Positions 24,411-36,569 of a DNA stretch of 64,000 bases are shown one piece after another. The position numbers and the translations under genes are program-made. Every line of letters starts with the position of its first letter. Positions within the stretch are counted from its first letter, which is position 1. The stretch covers positions 168,647,144-168,711,143 of the forward strand of contig CM051461.1 in the NCBI GenBank assembly GCA_028095005.1. The letters run 5' to 3'. The stretch comes from Rhynchospora pubera. Taxonomy: Eukaryota > Streptophyta > Magnoliopsida > Poales > Cyperaceae. The notes under the pieces were generated by a model. It saw only the letters and a list, made by a program, of their open reading frames with translations, was not told where the DNA came from and did not search any database.

Positions 24411-24841
24411 CTTATGTGTTTGGTAACACAAGCAATAAGGAATAAGCTCCTTATTTCTTATTCGGGTGAAAATCAAACAACGAAAGAATAAGAAATTTGA
24501 GCTTATTCCGGCCCTTATTCATATTCTAACAAAATTTTGATATTTGCATAAAAAATAAAAAATAAGTTTTTCTCTATTCCTATTCCCTATTCTCACTCCA
24601 TCCAAACATATAACGCTGTCTTCAACCAAAGATTAAAACAAAAAAGAGTCTTCAACTAAGTAATATAAATAATATTAATATTCCTTAATTCACCCCCATT
24701 TACATAACACTTTTATTTTACCTTTGTAATAATGCTTTAAATCACCGTCACAATTTTTCCCTTAATCCCTTTTTTTTTATTTTACTTTTTATTCACTCCA
24801 CTTTCCTCTGCTTCCACTCTTTTTCCAACCACCCCCATCTC

Positions 24842-24849
24842 TATATAAA
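24842..24849 (+). promoter_or_regulatory. TATA box of the PHO1-like gene
   Basis: TATATAAA lies 137 bp upstream of the start codon and precedes a CT-rich then AG-rich leader, a normal plant arrangement. Transcription probably starts near 24875. Confidence 0.7.
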
Positions 24850-24985
24850 CCCCGCACAACTCGTTGCACTCTCTCATTTCCCTCTCCTCCTCTCCTCTCC
24901 ACGCACAAAAAGGAGAAAAAAAAAACATCTAAAACCAAAGAGATAGGGAGAGAGATAGAGAGAGGGAGGATAGTAATTGATCGAA

Positions 24986-27900
24986 ATGGTGAAGTTCTCA
25001 AGGGAACTGGAGGCGCAACTGATACCAGAGTGGAAGGAGGCATTCGTCAACTACAAATTCCTCAAGAAACACATCAAGAAAATCAAAATCGCTCTCCTCC
25101 ACCACCCTTCCTCCACCGACCCACTCCCGGATGATGCTAGTTCTCATGCCATAGATGTCGGTTACGGTTTCTCTCTCCTCGACCCGGTTCGCTCCCTCGC
25201 CTCTCGCCTCCGCCACCGCCGCCACACCTCTCATCAGGTGCGCCCACAATCGAGTTCTTGAATTTTGCCTTTTGTTCATATTTTTTTAAGATTATTTTCT
25301 CAAATTTGTGAAATTTCGAGAATGGTTTGTTCGCTTGCTTGTTTGTTATGCTTCTCTTTCTGTTACGTGATCTGCTTTAAGCGGGTCAGATCGTAGAAAA
25401 CGACAAAACAGGTAGTTTTACCTTTTTTTTTTTTTGGGGGGGGGGGGTGATATTTTCTGAATTTAAATCTATCTTTTCTGAATGGCATCGATCAAATTTC
25501 GCGGAGAACTTATCAAATCGTGGATATTGTTTTCACGAAACCAACACTCCAACAGCTAGGTTTTTCCTAATCAAGCAATCTGGACCGTCGAATTTGAATT
25601 GTGCACTATTGCATTAGCAAGGGGTCTGTGCATATAGACATGACAATATAACATTTTATCCATTACTATTGCTTCATCTAAAATTCAGAAATCTTATGTG
25701 GTTTTGTAGCTAGACGAAGAAAACATGTACGAGATGGAACTGATTCAGCCAGGTGATCAAGAGGTAAGCTAGCTAATATTATTTGTCAATAATTACCTAC
25801 TTAAGCACAACAAAATGAAAAATAAAATAAAAATAGTGACAACTTGTGAAACACATGCGTACAATTTTAAGCAGAATATACGCAGCAAAATAATAGAGCA
25901 ATTATAAAAATAACAGGTGAAGGTGTTTCTGGAGAAAGCAGACATGGAGTTACAGAAGGTGAACAACTTCTACACGACGAAGGAGGCTGAGTTCTGCGAG
26001 AGAGCCGAGGCCTTGATCAAGCAGTTACAAATCCTCTCTGATGTGAAGGAAGTGTTGGACAATTTTTGTCAGAGACAGCAGCGCCGGCGGATCTTGCCGC
26101 CAGATTCTGTTGCTTCACCTGGTTCTCCCGGCACGCTCTTGTCGCGTGTTAACTCCCAATCTAGCGATCTATCAGGTATATTGCTGTGTAAAGCTAAACC
26201 CAACAAAAACTTTTGTTGGTAAAAGTTTTACTGTCAGCTTGGCGGTTCGGATTATTGTATTTCACTAATGTTTCTGTGTATAATTATGTGCAGCATTTGA
26301 TTTATGCATGGCCATACACACCCATGGTCACTAAAAGTTGATACATAATTTAATTAAAAAAGTAAACAAAAATAACAAAAGTTGATACATATATGTACTA
26401 CACGTTGCATACTTATGTTTTTTGACTGTTGTCTGTTGGCATGTTACTTAATTAATATTCACTTGAATCAGTTCAATCAGAAAGCACAGAGGAGGCGGAC
26501 CAGATGCAATCAGACAGCAGTCTGGTGGCAGAGGAGGTGATAGCAGTGCTAGAAAAGAACGGAGTGAAGATAATCGGAGCGGCCCGAGGAAAGGCCAAGA
26601 AAGGCACAAAGCCGAAAATGGCATCGATGAGGATCGACATCCCGCCATCCACGCCCACCCGCACAATTGCAGCTGTGACCTCAGTTGTCAGCTCTGTCTG
26701 GGAGGACCTGATAAATGGGTCCCGCAAGGATGGGACCACCGGGGGCAGCTATATAAACAATAAGAAGATTCAGTGTGCCGAGAAGATGATCCGAGGTGCT
26801 TTCGTCGAGCTCTACCGCGGCCTCGGCTTGATTAAGAAGTTCAGGTATTGACAATTTTTCCCTAGCAATTAGCTCCTGAATCCTGATGTTGGTGCAGCGT
26901 TTACGTACCCACGTGAGCAAATAGGTCCTGAGACTGAGAGTTATGTGGATGTAGTGTGGGTTTCTTCCATAAATGTGATGACACTTTGATACTTATGTAT
27001 CTGTCTTTATTTTATAAAAAAAATATATTATATATATAAACTATTCCGTGTGTGAAACCAAATAATCTAAATTGGAAGTGCGTCATGTTTACACATCAGG
27101 CAGAGTTAAAATTGACAACGCAAGTGATCTTAAATGTATGTGTTGGTGTCGGTGTGGAAAAAAATGCAAGTGCAAGGCAACTGTCCTGTCTTATCCAAAG
27201 ATTTGGCAGGCAACACTATGTATGGAGGGTTAAAATTTGACACAGCAAGTCATGGACTCATGGCTCATGATTTGTTGGTTCTGAAAAATGGCAGTGTAAA
27301 AGAATTATCGCCCTGGATCTTAAACAAAAGAATTGTCACCTTTGGATCTAAAGATATGGCACAACACAATTACTTTTTTACACGTTGAGAACTTAAAAAT
27401 TGTTAAAGGGTTTTGTGACTTTTTTGCAGCTCGCTCAACATGCAGGCATTCACTAAGATAATGAAGAAGTTTGGGAAGGTAACAAGGCATCATTTATTTA
27501 AACCAATTATTTAAATAAAGTAAGAGAATTATTCACATGATTAATTTTGATATATACGAATGGCCCAAGAGAGCCGAATAAAGGTTGTACAAACCAAATT
27601 CGTTATCTTTCCGTATGCACCCAAAAATTAAAAATTAAATAAACAATAAAGAATCAAGAGTGCTGTTCCTTTTCAGAAAAAGTTAACAAAACCCATTCGA
27701 CCAATGACATGTGGCCCCGCTGCTCGTAATCTGTGAGGCTGGCTTTGCGTTGATATATTTTTGGACAGGTGGTGCAAAATTAGAAAGGAGGCTGAGATAA
27801 CTTGTTAACCCGTATCTCACATGATATACATGAAAGAAGCAACTGTCGGTTTGTTAGCCCCTGAAAAAGGAAGAAGCTGACAAGTCATTTAGCTGTCTGG

Positions 27901-30900
27901 TGTAAAGTCCCTGAAAAGGATTTGTGTGTAGAGAGATGATTTCATGAACTGCGTCACAAAAGCCGCACAAGTTAATTAGTTTTGTGTCTAAGTTGGTTTC
28001 ATGCGTGACAGCTTGATTAAATGTCTTATTATAAATATGTTTTTTTATTATTTTTATATTAATAATAATAATAATTGAAAATAAAACATTGTGTGCATTG
28101 TATTTGTGAAGGTTTCCCGCCAACAGAGCACTGCTGAGACATTTCTCAGAAAAGTAAAGAGCTCCCAGTTTGTCAGCTCCGACAAGGTTTGTTTATCCTC
28201 ATCTCTAGTTTAGCTAAAAAAAACATTGATTTAATGCTCATTTCACTTCCTAGTGCGCTTGCCCCTTAAAAATAAACGTGACAAATTAAAAATGAGACAT
28301 TTTCTGTCCGTGCCAACAAAAGTAAATAGATAAATAAACGAAGGAAAAACCACAAAAAAAAGTAGTATCTTTGCATAAAATTGGTCCTTTCAACATCTTG
28401 TAAGAAGTGGGTCCACCCAACATCTAGGCTAGCTCCATGCACCAAAAAACATTACTTGTTGCATTATATTTGGATTATCCTGTTCACTCCGAAAACTATA
28501 TATGCTATTGAGTAGGCCTGTTTAACCTTGTAAACGGCAATGGAATGGGCCGTTCTGTTTGCCGTTCCGTTTTAATAACGGTATGTAGTGGAACGATTCG
28601 TTGTACGTTCCTTTTGCAACGGTTTGGACGGAACGTAGCGGAAGGACTCATTTTACACTGTATTTCACACAACGGTATGCCGAAATGCATTCAGTTTACC
28701 GTTCCGTTTTGGAAACGTATGCTGAAAAGTAATTCGTCACTCGTTCCGTTTGGACGGAACGTGCACGGTACACGGTAAATGGTATACGTCGGCAGGCATA
28801 CTATTGAGATGTATTGCTCAGTGCTTGCTTTTTTTTTTACCTAACCAGATATATAGTGGCCATATAGTGATTTCGTGTGATATAAAAGATTCTTTCAGAC
28901 AATTTCCCAATTTAGGCATAACGTGCTGATGAAGGGCTGGTTGGTTAAATACCCAAAATAGTTGGTTTTATAATTTTGTGTGGGATGTGAATATAGGTGA
29001 TAAAGCTGGGGGATGAGGTGGAGGGCATTTTCACACAGCATTTTGCGGGGAATGATCGGAAGAAAGCCATGAAATTCCTCAGGCCACGTCAGCCCAAGGA
29101 CTCTCACCTCGTCACCTTTTTTGTTGGTAACTATTATTCTATCTCAACTTCTTTTCTTCCTTGTATATTTCTATATATAATTATTAATTATTACCATTAT
29201 TATTTATTATTATTATTATTAATTTTTATGGTTGTACTAAGGTTGGAAACTGCTTATTAACCATAGAAGCTCCACTTTACTATACGGAATCTTTTTTTTT
29301 CCTGGAAAGTGGCTTTTACCAATAGTTTCAGATTCAACCAACAACACTTACAGTCACCAGTTTGAGTGTCGGTACGTAATTCTGTGATTTAAAAAAAGAA
29401 AACAGAAAGCAATTTTGGCATTTTCCTTTATTCGCAAGAAAATAAAATCCAATAGAATTCAAGTTAAGTGACTTTGATTTTATATTGCTTTTGGCGATAA
29501 CTCGGTAACATTAATTACGTGATGAAATGAAAGAAGGTCACACTGGTCCCACCATTCCAATGTTTGGTTTTCTAAACACAACATTTTGATTGTCTCCTCT
29601 AATTATATGTTCTGCTTCTCGTACGCCACAGCATTTCATGCCACAATTTCGGTACCTTCAAACTTCATTATTCCATTGCTCTAGCATTTAATCCGGTTAA
29701 TAGTTTGGCCCCCATTACATTTCACACGTTTGCAAAATATGGATACTTTAGTAGTTTCTCCAAAAATAATTACTTCTATGGAATTAATCAACAAAACAAA
29801 TATGTTTTTTCAATTGTGAATATGAAAGCAACCAATCAAAAGATGTACATGACATTTGTTTACATTAATCATCGGCATTAATTCCCCAAAATTAAAGTGG
29901 AGGATTGATTTTTTTTTTTTTTGACAGGTCTTTTTACGGGCAGCTTTGTAACACTGTTTGGTGTATATGCTGTCCTAGCACATCTCTGCGGTATCTTCTC
30001 TTCCAATCCCGACAAGTCGGGTTATGTCGAGTCCTTCTACCCAGTCTTTAGGTAATTTTAATGTTTATTCCTTCCTTTCATTTCTGTTCGCAACATTAAA
30101 ATTTCATAAACAAAGCAATAGAATGTGCTATATCGGAAAAGAAAATAATAACAAGCAGGGTAATTATAATTCTCAACTATTGGTGCTATTTTCTAGTCTC
30201 TGTCTCTACTTTCTATTGCTGTAAACTTTTTTGGAGATGCTTGATATATAGAAACCTATTATTGTAAACTTCCACTTAATTGTTTTCATTTTCAGGTAGA
30301 CCTTCAAAATCGCAATCTGCTAAAAGTTATCTAAGACAAAAAGTTTATTAATGTCCACTAATTATTCCACTAAGCTTCTACATCACCTCTGATTGTTAAC
30401 TTGTTGGGAGATCAGGAGCTACTGTGATTGAGAAAAGCTAACATATGATTACACTGCGAACATAATGTCAGAAAATTGTCAGTCCTTAAAGCCTACAATA
30501 AAAAAAAATTTAGAGCTGACTCTGTTTCTAATTTGTTGGAAGAGAAGTCTAATTGAACTTTTTTTTGTCATGCTTGCATACTTCCAATTGTTAACCGCAC
30601 ATATATGCAACAACACAACAAAACTGTACATCGATTCTAAACACCTAACTGGATTTTTTTATAATTTTTGCAGTATATATGCACTGGTAAGTCTTCATGT
30701 ATTTATGTACGGTTGCAACTTGTTCATGTGGAGGAACACACGAATAAACCAAAATTTCATCTTCGAATTTGCAACAAACACAGCACTGAAGCCACGGGAT
30801 GCCTTTCTGATTTGTGCATCCCTGATGACGACAGTTGTTGGTGCGATGGTCATCCATCTTGTTCTCAATTCCTCGAATGTCGGTACCAAACATGCCGATA

Positions 30901-33483
30901 CATTGCCAGGACTGCTCTCTCTGGTACTTGATCCCTTCCATAAACTTAATCATATTCATGTTATTGATAATTTGTTATGCTTAGGGAAAATCCTCACCAA
31001 GAAGATTTCATTTTTAATAGTGTACTCTTTCATTTTATTTTTTTTATAATATCATTTGTCATGATATATCCGAGATTGTAATACATATACTTTTACACTT
31101 ATGTTAACTAGGCAATATGTCTAGAATTAAAATCTTAAACTTTCATATATATTCGTAATATTTGATTTCAATGCAAAGGTTTTGACATTTTTATTTTATT
31201 TACTTTGTAAATGATAAGCTCCTAATTGGGCTTTTCATTTGCCCATTTAATGTATTCTACCGCTCAACACGCTACTGCCTCCTACGAGTCATCCGCAACA
31301 TCATTCTGGCACCACTATACAAAGTAAGTAAATTACTGCTATTATTTTCTTTCTAACAGGTGAAAATAATCCTGAATTCCTGATTAAAGTAATACAATAG
31401 ATAGATATATGCTAATAGATTGTGAAAATTCCTGTAGGTGGTGATGGTCGATTTCTTCATGGCTGATCAATTGTGCAGCCAGGTAACATCAATTCCTTGT
31501 CAAAAGGACACCTGAGTTATTTTTAACTTGTATGAATATTTACTAACAAAAATTGTACGAATTCATGTTGAATAACAGATACCTCTTATGAGGCACATAG
31601 AATTCACTGCATGTTACTTCATGGCAATGATATTCAAAACGCACTCCTATGATACATGTTCACATAGCCCTCAATACAAGATGATTGCTTACACCATTTC
31701 TTTCCTTCCTTATTACTGGAGATTTATGCAGGTACCAAATTTACATTTACTACTGCCAATGATTATTCCCAATAAGAATAAAAAAGGAGCCTGTGTCGGT
31801 TGAAAAACAGATCAATAAAGCATGACTGATTATAACTTCATCTCATAGCTGTAAAGAATGTGTAATTGTCTTATTGCACAGCTGAGTGTAAACTAAAGGA
31901 CCATGACATTTAAAATTTAATAAAAGACCAATTAGATAACACCATTAGACAAATCAAGGCTACAGTGCTAAATTGAGTACATTTAGTTGTCTTAGTCAGG
32001 CCTAAAGATCGACATAGTTCCTTCATCACATGATAGGGTGGTCTAATATCAAACATAAATTCATTTTTTTCCCAATGATTAACAAAAGTACCTAAATTCT
32101 GGATATTAAATATTTCATGCATTGACGCAACAATTGCAGTGCTTGAGAAGGTACTTTGAGGAAGGCCGCGATAGGAACCACCTAACAAATGCCGGGAAGT
32201 ATGGATCTGCCCTTGTGGTTGCATTTTTCAGAGTGATGTACACTGAGCACCCCAATCAAACATGGCTTGCTTTTGTCATAATTTTCTCGATTTTTGCAAC
32301 TTGCTACCAGCTCTATTGGGACTTTGTCAAGGACTGGGGATTTTTCGACCTTGAGTCGAAAAACTTTTTGCTCAGAGACGATCTTGTCTTGAAGCACAAG
32401 TTTATTTATTACATATCCATGGTAATGATATAGAGAACTTTTACACACCAAAATAACAATTTAAATGACAGCTCATCATCTCCAGTACTTCAAAATTTAG
32501 TAATGCATTTATTTTATATCGATATATAGAGGTACATGTAAAGAGCAATTTATGCTATTGGAAGTTCTTTCTATTTAGTTGCACTGTCATGAATCATTAG
32601 AAGTTCTTTCTATTTAGTTGTACTGTCATGAATCATTATTTTCTTTGATTCTTAATTAGTACCCTCTATATGGTTTCACTTTGCTATATTGCAAAAAAGC
32701 GTAAAATGCACATTATATATTTAACTTGGCTTGATGTAATTACAGGGTGTAAATCTGGGTCTAAGGCTTGCATGGGTGTTTAGTGTGATGCATCTCAATG
32801 TGGGGCCCTTTGAGCACCGGCTAATTGATTTTGTGTTAGCATCACTTGAGGTCATTCGTCGAGGGCATTGGAATTTCTACCGGTAATAAATCTGTTACTT
32901 ATCACTATTTAATGGTAGAAGTAATAGTATTTATTCATTTCAAGAGTTTCCTATTAAAGATGATGCTTATCTCAAAAAAAAAAAAACAAAAACAAACAAA
33001 GTACCTATTATAGCTGATGAGCTGATTAATTGACACAGTTCCAGCTATATGTTGTTTCAAAGATCTTCAGTTTAACCTGTACCGATCTGCGTTCATTGTG
33101 GTCAAATTGAATTTTATAAAGCTTCCCTTCAGCAAATAAATTTCAGCTTATCAATTTAGCCTCAGATTTTAAATAGAGCATTCAATGACCCAAGCACTAG
33201 TGGAAAAGAAAAGGTCCAGAAAGGTGGTTGAACTGTTTGCAATGCCAGTACACTGGTTGACACTGATACCAATCCTTGATCTACACAGCACTGAAAACAA
33301 AAAAAAAAAAACAAAAAAAAAATCCTAATCCTACATTTGTTCCCTGAATTCAAGTTGTGTCTAGATCATCTTTTAACTCATCATCTTGCTTGTAGGTTGG
33401 AAAATGAGCATCTCAACAATGTAGGCAAATTCAGGGCTCTGAAGGAGGTACCTCTTCCATTTCGTGAAATGGATTCCGACTAA
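24986..33483 (+). CDS. PHO1: PHO1-family phosphate exporter (SPX-EXS protein), 15 exons
   Basis: Membrane protein that moves inorganic phosphate out of cells, in plants chiefly into the root xylem. Exons: 24986-25237, 25710-25763, 25917-26175, 26472-26844, 27430-27478, 28112-28186, 28997-29126, 29928-30051, 30674-30923, 31219-31323, 31438-31482, 31579-31731, 32140-32421, 32746-32882, 33396-33483. All junctions are GT-AG and the joined frame encodes 791 residues, close to the 782 of Arabidopsis PHO1. Residues 1-330 are the SPX domain, starting MVKFSRELEAQLIPEWKEAF, with the Lys-rich patches KFLKKHIKKIK and KIMKKFGK that in this family bind inositol pyrophosphates. Four or more membrane segments follow between about 395 and 540. 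The EXS domain is about 555-765 (VVMVDFFMADQLCSQ, RRYFEEGRDRNHLTNAGKY, WDFVKDWGFF). The C terminus RLENEHLNNVGKFRALKEVP is the family signature. Which PHO1 or PHO1;H member it is cannot be settled here. Intron 6 carries a hAT MITE. Confidence 0.93.
28513..28800. mobile_element. hAT MITE in PHO1 intron 6
   Basis: A 288-bp element with ends TAGGCCTGTTTAACC and GTCGGCAGGCATA, flanked by a perfect 8-bp duplication CTATTGAG (28505-28512 and 28801-28808). The interior repeats CCGTTCCGTTT, GGAACG and AACGG on both strands, like hAT sub-terminal motifs. It is wholly intronic and should be removed by splicing. Confidence 0.88.
32561..32638. repeat. 39-bp tandem duplication in PHO1 intron 13
   Basis: Units 32561-32599 and 32600-32638, each starting GAAGTTCTTTCTATTTAGTT, differ by one base. 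Confidence 0.9.
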
Positions 33484-33519
33484 AAACAGAAACAGACTGA
33501 CCCAGTTTGGAAAAGACTA

Positions 33520-33525
33520 AATAAA
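33520..33525 (+). terminator. Candidate poly(A) signal of the PHO1-like gene
   Basis: AATAAA 37 bp after the stop codon. It is close to the stop, so the true site may be further downstream. Confidence 0.35.
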
Positions 33526-33529
33526 AAGA

Positions 33530-34390
33530 ATGACTCAGCTAAGAATTGTCGAGTCAGCACCGATTTGTGGGTCCGACCTTCTTGCGGAAGAATTTGATTC
33601 AGGTCCCCGATGAAATTGATTGGATAAATAAATTAACTAACTGATTTGGCTGAATCTAAGGCTGCAATTGAGAGAGGCATGTTGGTTAGCATTATGTATC
33701 CTGAGTAGGCTAAGGTAAAATTGGGTTCTTACCGATCATATAGCTAGTGAATTTATTAAAGTACCTGGCTTATATGAAATTGATTGTAAAGTTGACAATT
33801 GATGGATCCACATCGTGTTGTAGATCTACTACCGATTTTTTCCTCCATATGAAATGCAATTTTTTCTCCAATTTTTTCTTGTCGGAAATGGAGCACAAAA
33901 TCCATCCTAATCTTGCAACAGTACTCTGAAATCATAAATGAAAAATTAAAGCAATTTTGATGGAATAAATTAGTGAAATTATGAATCATAAAGGCAGAGG
34001 ATAATCAGCCAGTACTCTATAACCATTTCGTGGGTCAGGCTTTTGGAATGTAATCTGATTCAGGCCACAGGCAGAATAAGGTCCTAATTATCTTGTGTTA
34101 ATATTAGGCTGCAATTTAAAAAGGCATATTACAATAGTACTTCATACGCTCAAAAAGACAGATAAATTCTGCTTCCTAGTCTAGGAGCACAGACTCTTGA
34201 CAGTCTCTGTCCAGATTATCTAAAAAAAATAGTCTAGGAGCACAGTGGGTGAATTATTAAAGTACCTGAATATATATGTGAAGTTGATAGTAAGATGACG
34301 ATCGATGGAACAACTAACCATTCATGGGCCTTAATTGTTTATTTGAGTTCTTAGGTTCACTAATAAAGGTCTGCTCCAGATCAAAACCAA
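33530..34390. other. PHO1 3' flank
   Basis: No gene is seen. It contains one micro-insert (34177-34245, listed separately). Confidence 0.45.
34177..34245. repeat. 16-bp direct repeats around a 37-bp A-tailed insert
   Basis: TAGTCTAGGAGCACAG is at 34177-34192 and 34230-34245. The insert between ends in eight A residues (plus-strand orientation) after CCAGATTATCT. Confidence 0.75.
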
Positions 34391-34399
34391 AAATAAAAA

Positions 34400-35860
34400 G
34401 GGAAAATTAGATATAACCCCTGAATTCTTCTTCAATTGGATATAACTCCCTCCCCTTGAAAACTTTAAAATTAGATATAACCCCCTCTAATCATATTGTA
34501 TGTGGATATAAACATTTTTTTTCTCAATTTTAATTAGGCAAAATTGGATATAACCCCCTACAATCTTCTCCAATTGGATATAACCCCCTACAATCTTTAA
34601 AATTGAAAATAACCCCCTCAAATCATGTTTATAAAGGATATAACCCCTTTTGTAAAATTTAATTATTATTTAATAACAATAAATCAATTGTATAATTTTG
34701 TGACCAAAGTACCCTCTGGCAGAGATACTTCATCTTCGCATGATTTCAAAATTCAAACATCCTTATGCGTTTGTTTTTTTTTTTTTCTGAAATTCTAAGT
34801 TCTTAATCGGAGCTTCATTCTTTTACTACTATGTTTCTCTTACGATATACGAAGTGCTTGGTTAGTATACTAAATTTCTATTTGGCATGAAATAATTTAT
34901 ATTTGTGCTTTAACACTCTCTTGAATGTTAACAGGGCCAAAGAAGGCTTGTGAATTTCAAAAAAATTCAAGAAAGATTATATTAAGTGAACTAATAACTT
35001 GTTTATTAAAATCCCCGAACTGTTTTCTTTTTCTTTTATGGAACAATTTACTCATATCAGATTCAAAGGGTTACTTAATCATCAAATCAAAACGAGGGAC
35101 AAATATAAAAAAATTGCAACATAAATGAAATAACTATTTTCATGGTAGGCCTACTAATTAAGTCTTAGTGCCTCCAATTCATCCTGAACAGTGAACACAA
35201 ATTAAATTTTTTTAGGGTTGGCTGTAACTGGGACAGAAAAAGATTTTTGTATTATTTTCGGCTTTCATATGCAGTTGTGAATCCCATTGTCTTCGCATAT
35301 GCTGGGCCAAACCGTTCTTTTTTTTTTTTTTTTTGGAGGGCCAGCAAAATACTGGCGATTTTCAATAATAAAAAAAAATTACAAAGCAATCATAACATAA
35401 CTCAAAACACATTAATGGTAAACTCCTAATCTAGTTTACCGACATCTCTCAACTAAGCCTGACACTCATATCACTACCAATTGGTATTAATCAAAAGAGA
35501 GAAAATTCAATAGAACTATCCCTAATACTAATACTAACTGTACTGGTACCAACTGGGCCAAACCGTTCTTATTTGATAGCTAATGTTTGTCTGACCAAGG
35601 TTAATGAAACAGAAGGAACATGGTTTGAGGGAACATTTGGTAACGCTGGAGGGAGGAAGAAGTGTGGAAATCGGAGGGTAATTTCGTCACAAAATTAGGC
35701 AATTGATCAATTGTTATTAAATAATAATTAAATTTTATAGAAAGGGGTTACATCCTTTATAAACATGATTCGAGGGGGTTATATCAAATTTTGAAGATTG
35801 TAGAGGGTTATATCCAATTGGAGAAAATTATGGGAGGTTATTTAATTATTATTTTCAGGA
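34400..35860. mobile_element. Inverted-repeat element with ATAACCCC-type motif repeats
   Basis: The arms at about 34530-34735 and 35645-35845 are inverted copies of each other; both include a segment reading AATCATGTTTATAAAGGAT. The left side extends to about 34400 with extra direct copies of ATTGGATATAACCCCC (at about 34435, 34472, 34552 and 34573). The spacer of about 0.9 kb contains a separate SINE-like insert. No target duplication could be set, so the borders and superfamily are open. Confidence 0.65.
35302..35570 (-). mobile_element. SINE- or truncated-LINE-like insert with 18-bp duplication
   Basis: A perfect direct repeat CTGGGCCAAACCGTTCTT (35302-35319 and 35553-35570) brackets a 233-bp insert (35320-35552). 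The insert opens with a long T run, so on the minus strand it ends in poly(A) after TATTTTGCTGGCCCTCC. Poly(A) and a long duplication are the marks of LINE-driven retroposition. No coding region or clear Pol III box is visible, so SINE versus truncated LINE is undecided. Confidence 0.85.
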
Positions 35861-36424
35861 AAAAAAATCAACCCCAAAAAAATATGACAAAATTGCCCTT
35901 CCTAGCATCGTTTCATCTTCTTTCTGATTGTGGCGATGCCTTTTCCTCCTTAATTGCTAGGTTTCTCAAAAAAATTCCTTCTAATCTTCTTCATTAAAAT
36001 GAAGCCCACAAAATAGTGAATGAAAAATGACTAAAATCATAATTGGTAAATCCATTGTATTACATGAAAAAGGCATAAAGATATAAAACCATTACCTTCG
36101 CCATCACCAAATCCTTTCTTTGTTTTCTAGCTCACCATGTTTTTGGTCATCGTGAAAATCATAACTACTGATAATAAAAGAAGGGAAGGGGAGGGGTGGA
36201 GAGCCGATTTCTTAATTGTTAATTATATATAGTTCTGAGTATCACAAATTCATAATAAACACACTAGTTGTGATTGACATAAAAAAAAAATATGGCATTT
36301 GAATTGACTAATATCAATAGCTTGTAAAAATCTATTATTGTGGAAATTTCGTACGTTAATTTCCAAGCTCTTGAATTTTGATTAAAACAAAGTAATTTGT
36401 CGTGATTTTATTTATATGTATTCA

Positions 36425-36568
36425 AATAAATAATGTATATATGATTATTTTCGATATAAATAAATGTCAAAACTCAAGTAATAAACTAAAATCATATATA
36501 AAATATTCACTTGAGCTTTGACATTTATATTGTATTGAAAATAAATCATATTAATATATGATTTATTT
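36425..36568. repeat. Hairpin with arms of about 60 bp
   Basis: 36425-36480 and 36507-36568 are inverted copies (AAATGTCAAAACTCAAGT against ACTTGAGCTTTGACATTT). It is a small foldback; no target duplication was identified. Confidence 0.7.
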
Positions 36569-36569
36569 T

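Noticed and set aside
24391..24613. A further MITE in the PHO1 upstream region (GTGTTTGG... CCATCCAAACA)
   Set aside because: Similar end bases but no shared core and no duplication; left unassigned.
32940..33030. Another A-tailed micro-insert in PHO1 intron 14
   Set aside because: The flanking CCTATTA-AG-TGATG repeats match imperfectly and the A-rich stretch is irregular, so a chance match is likely.
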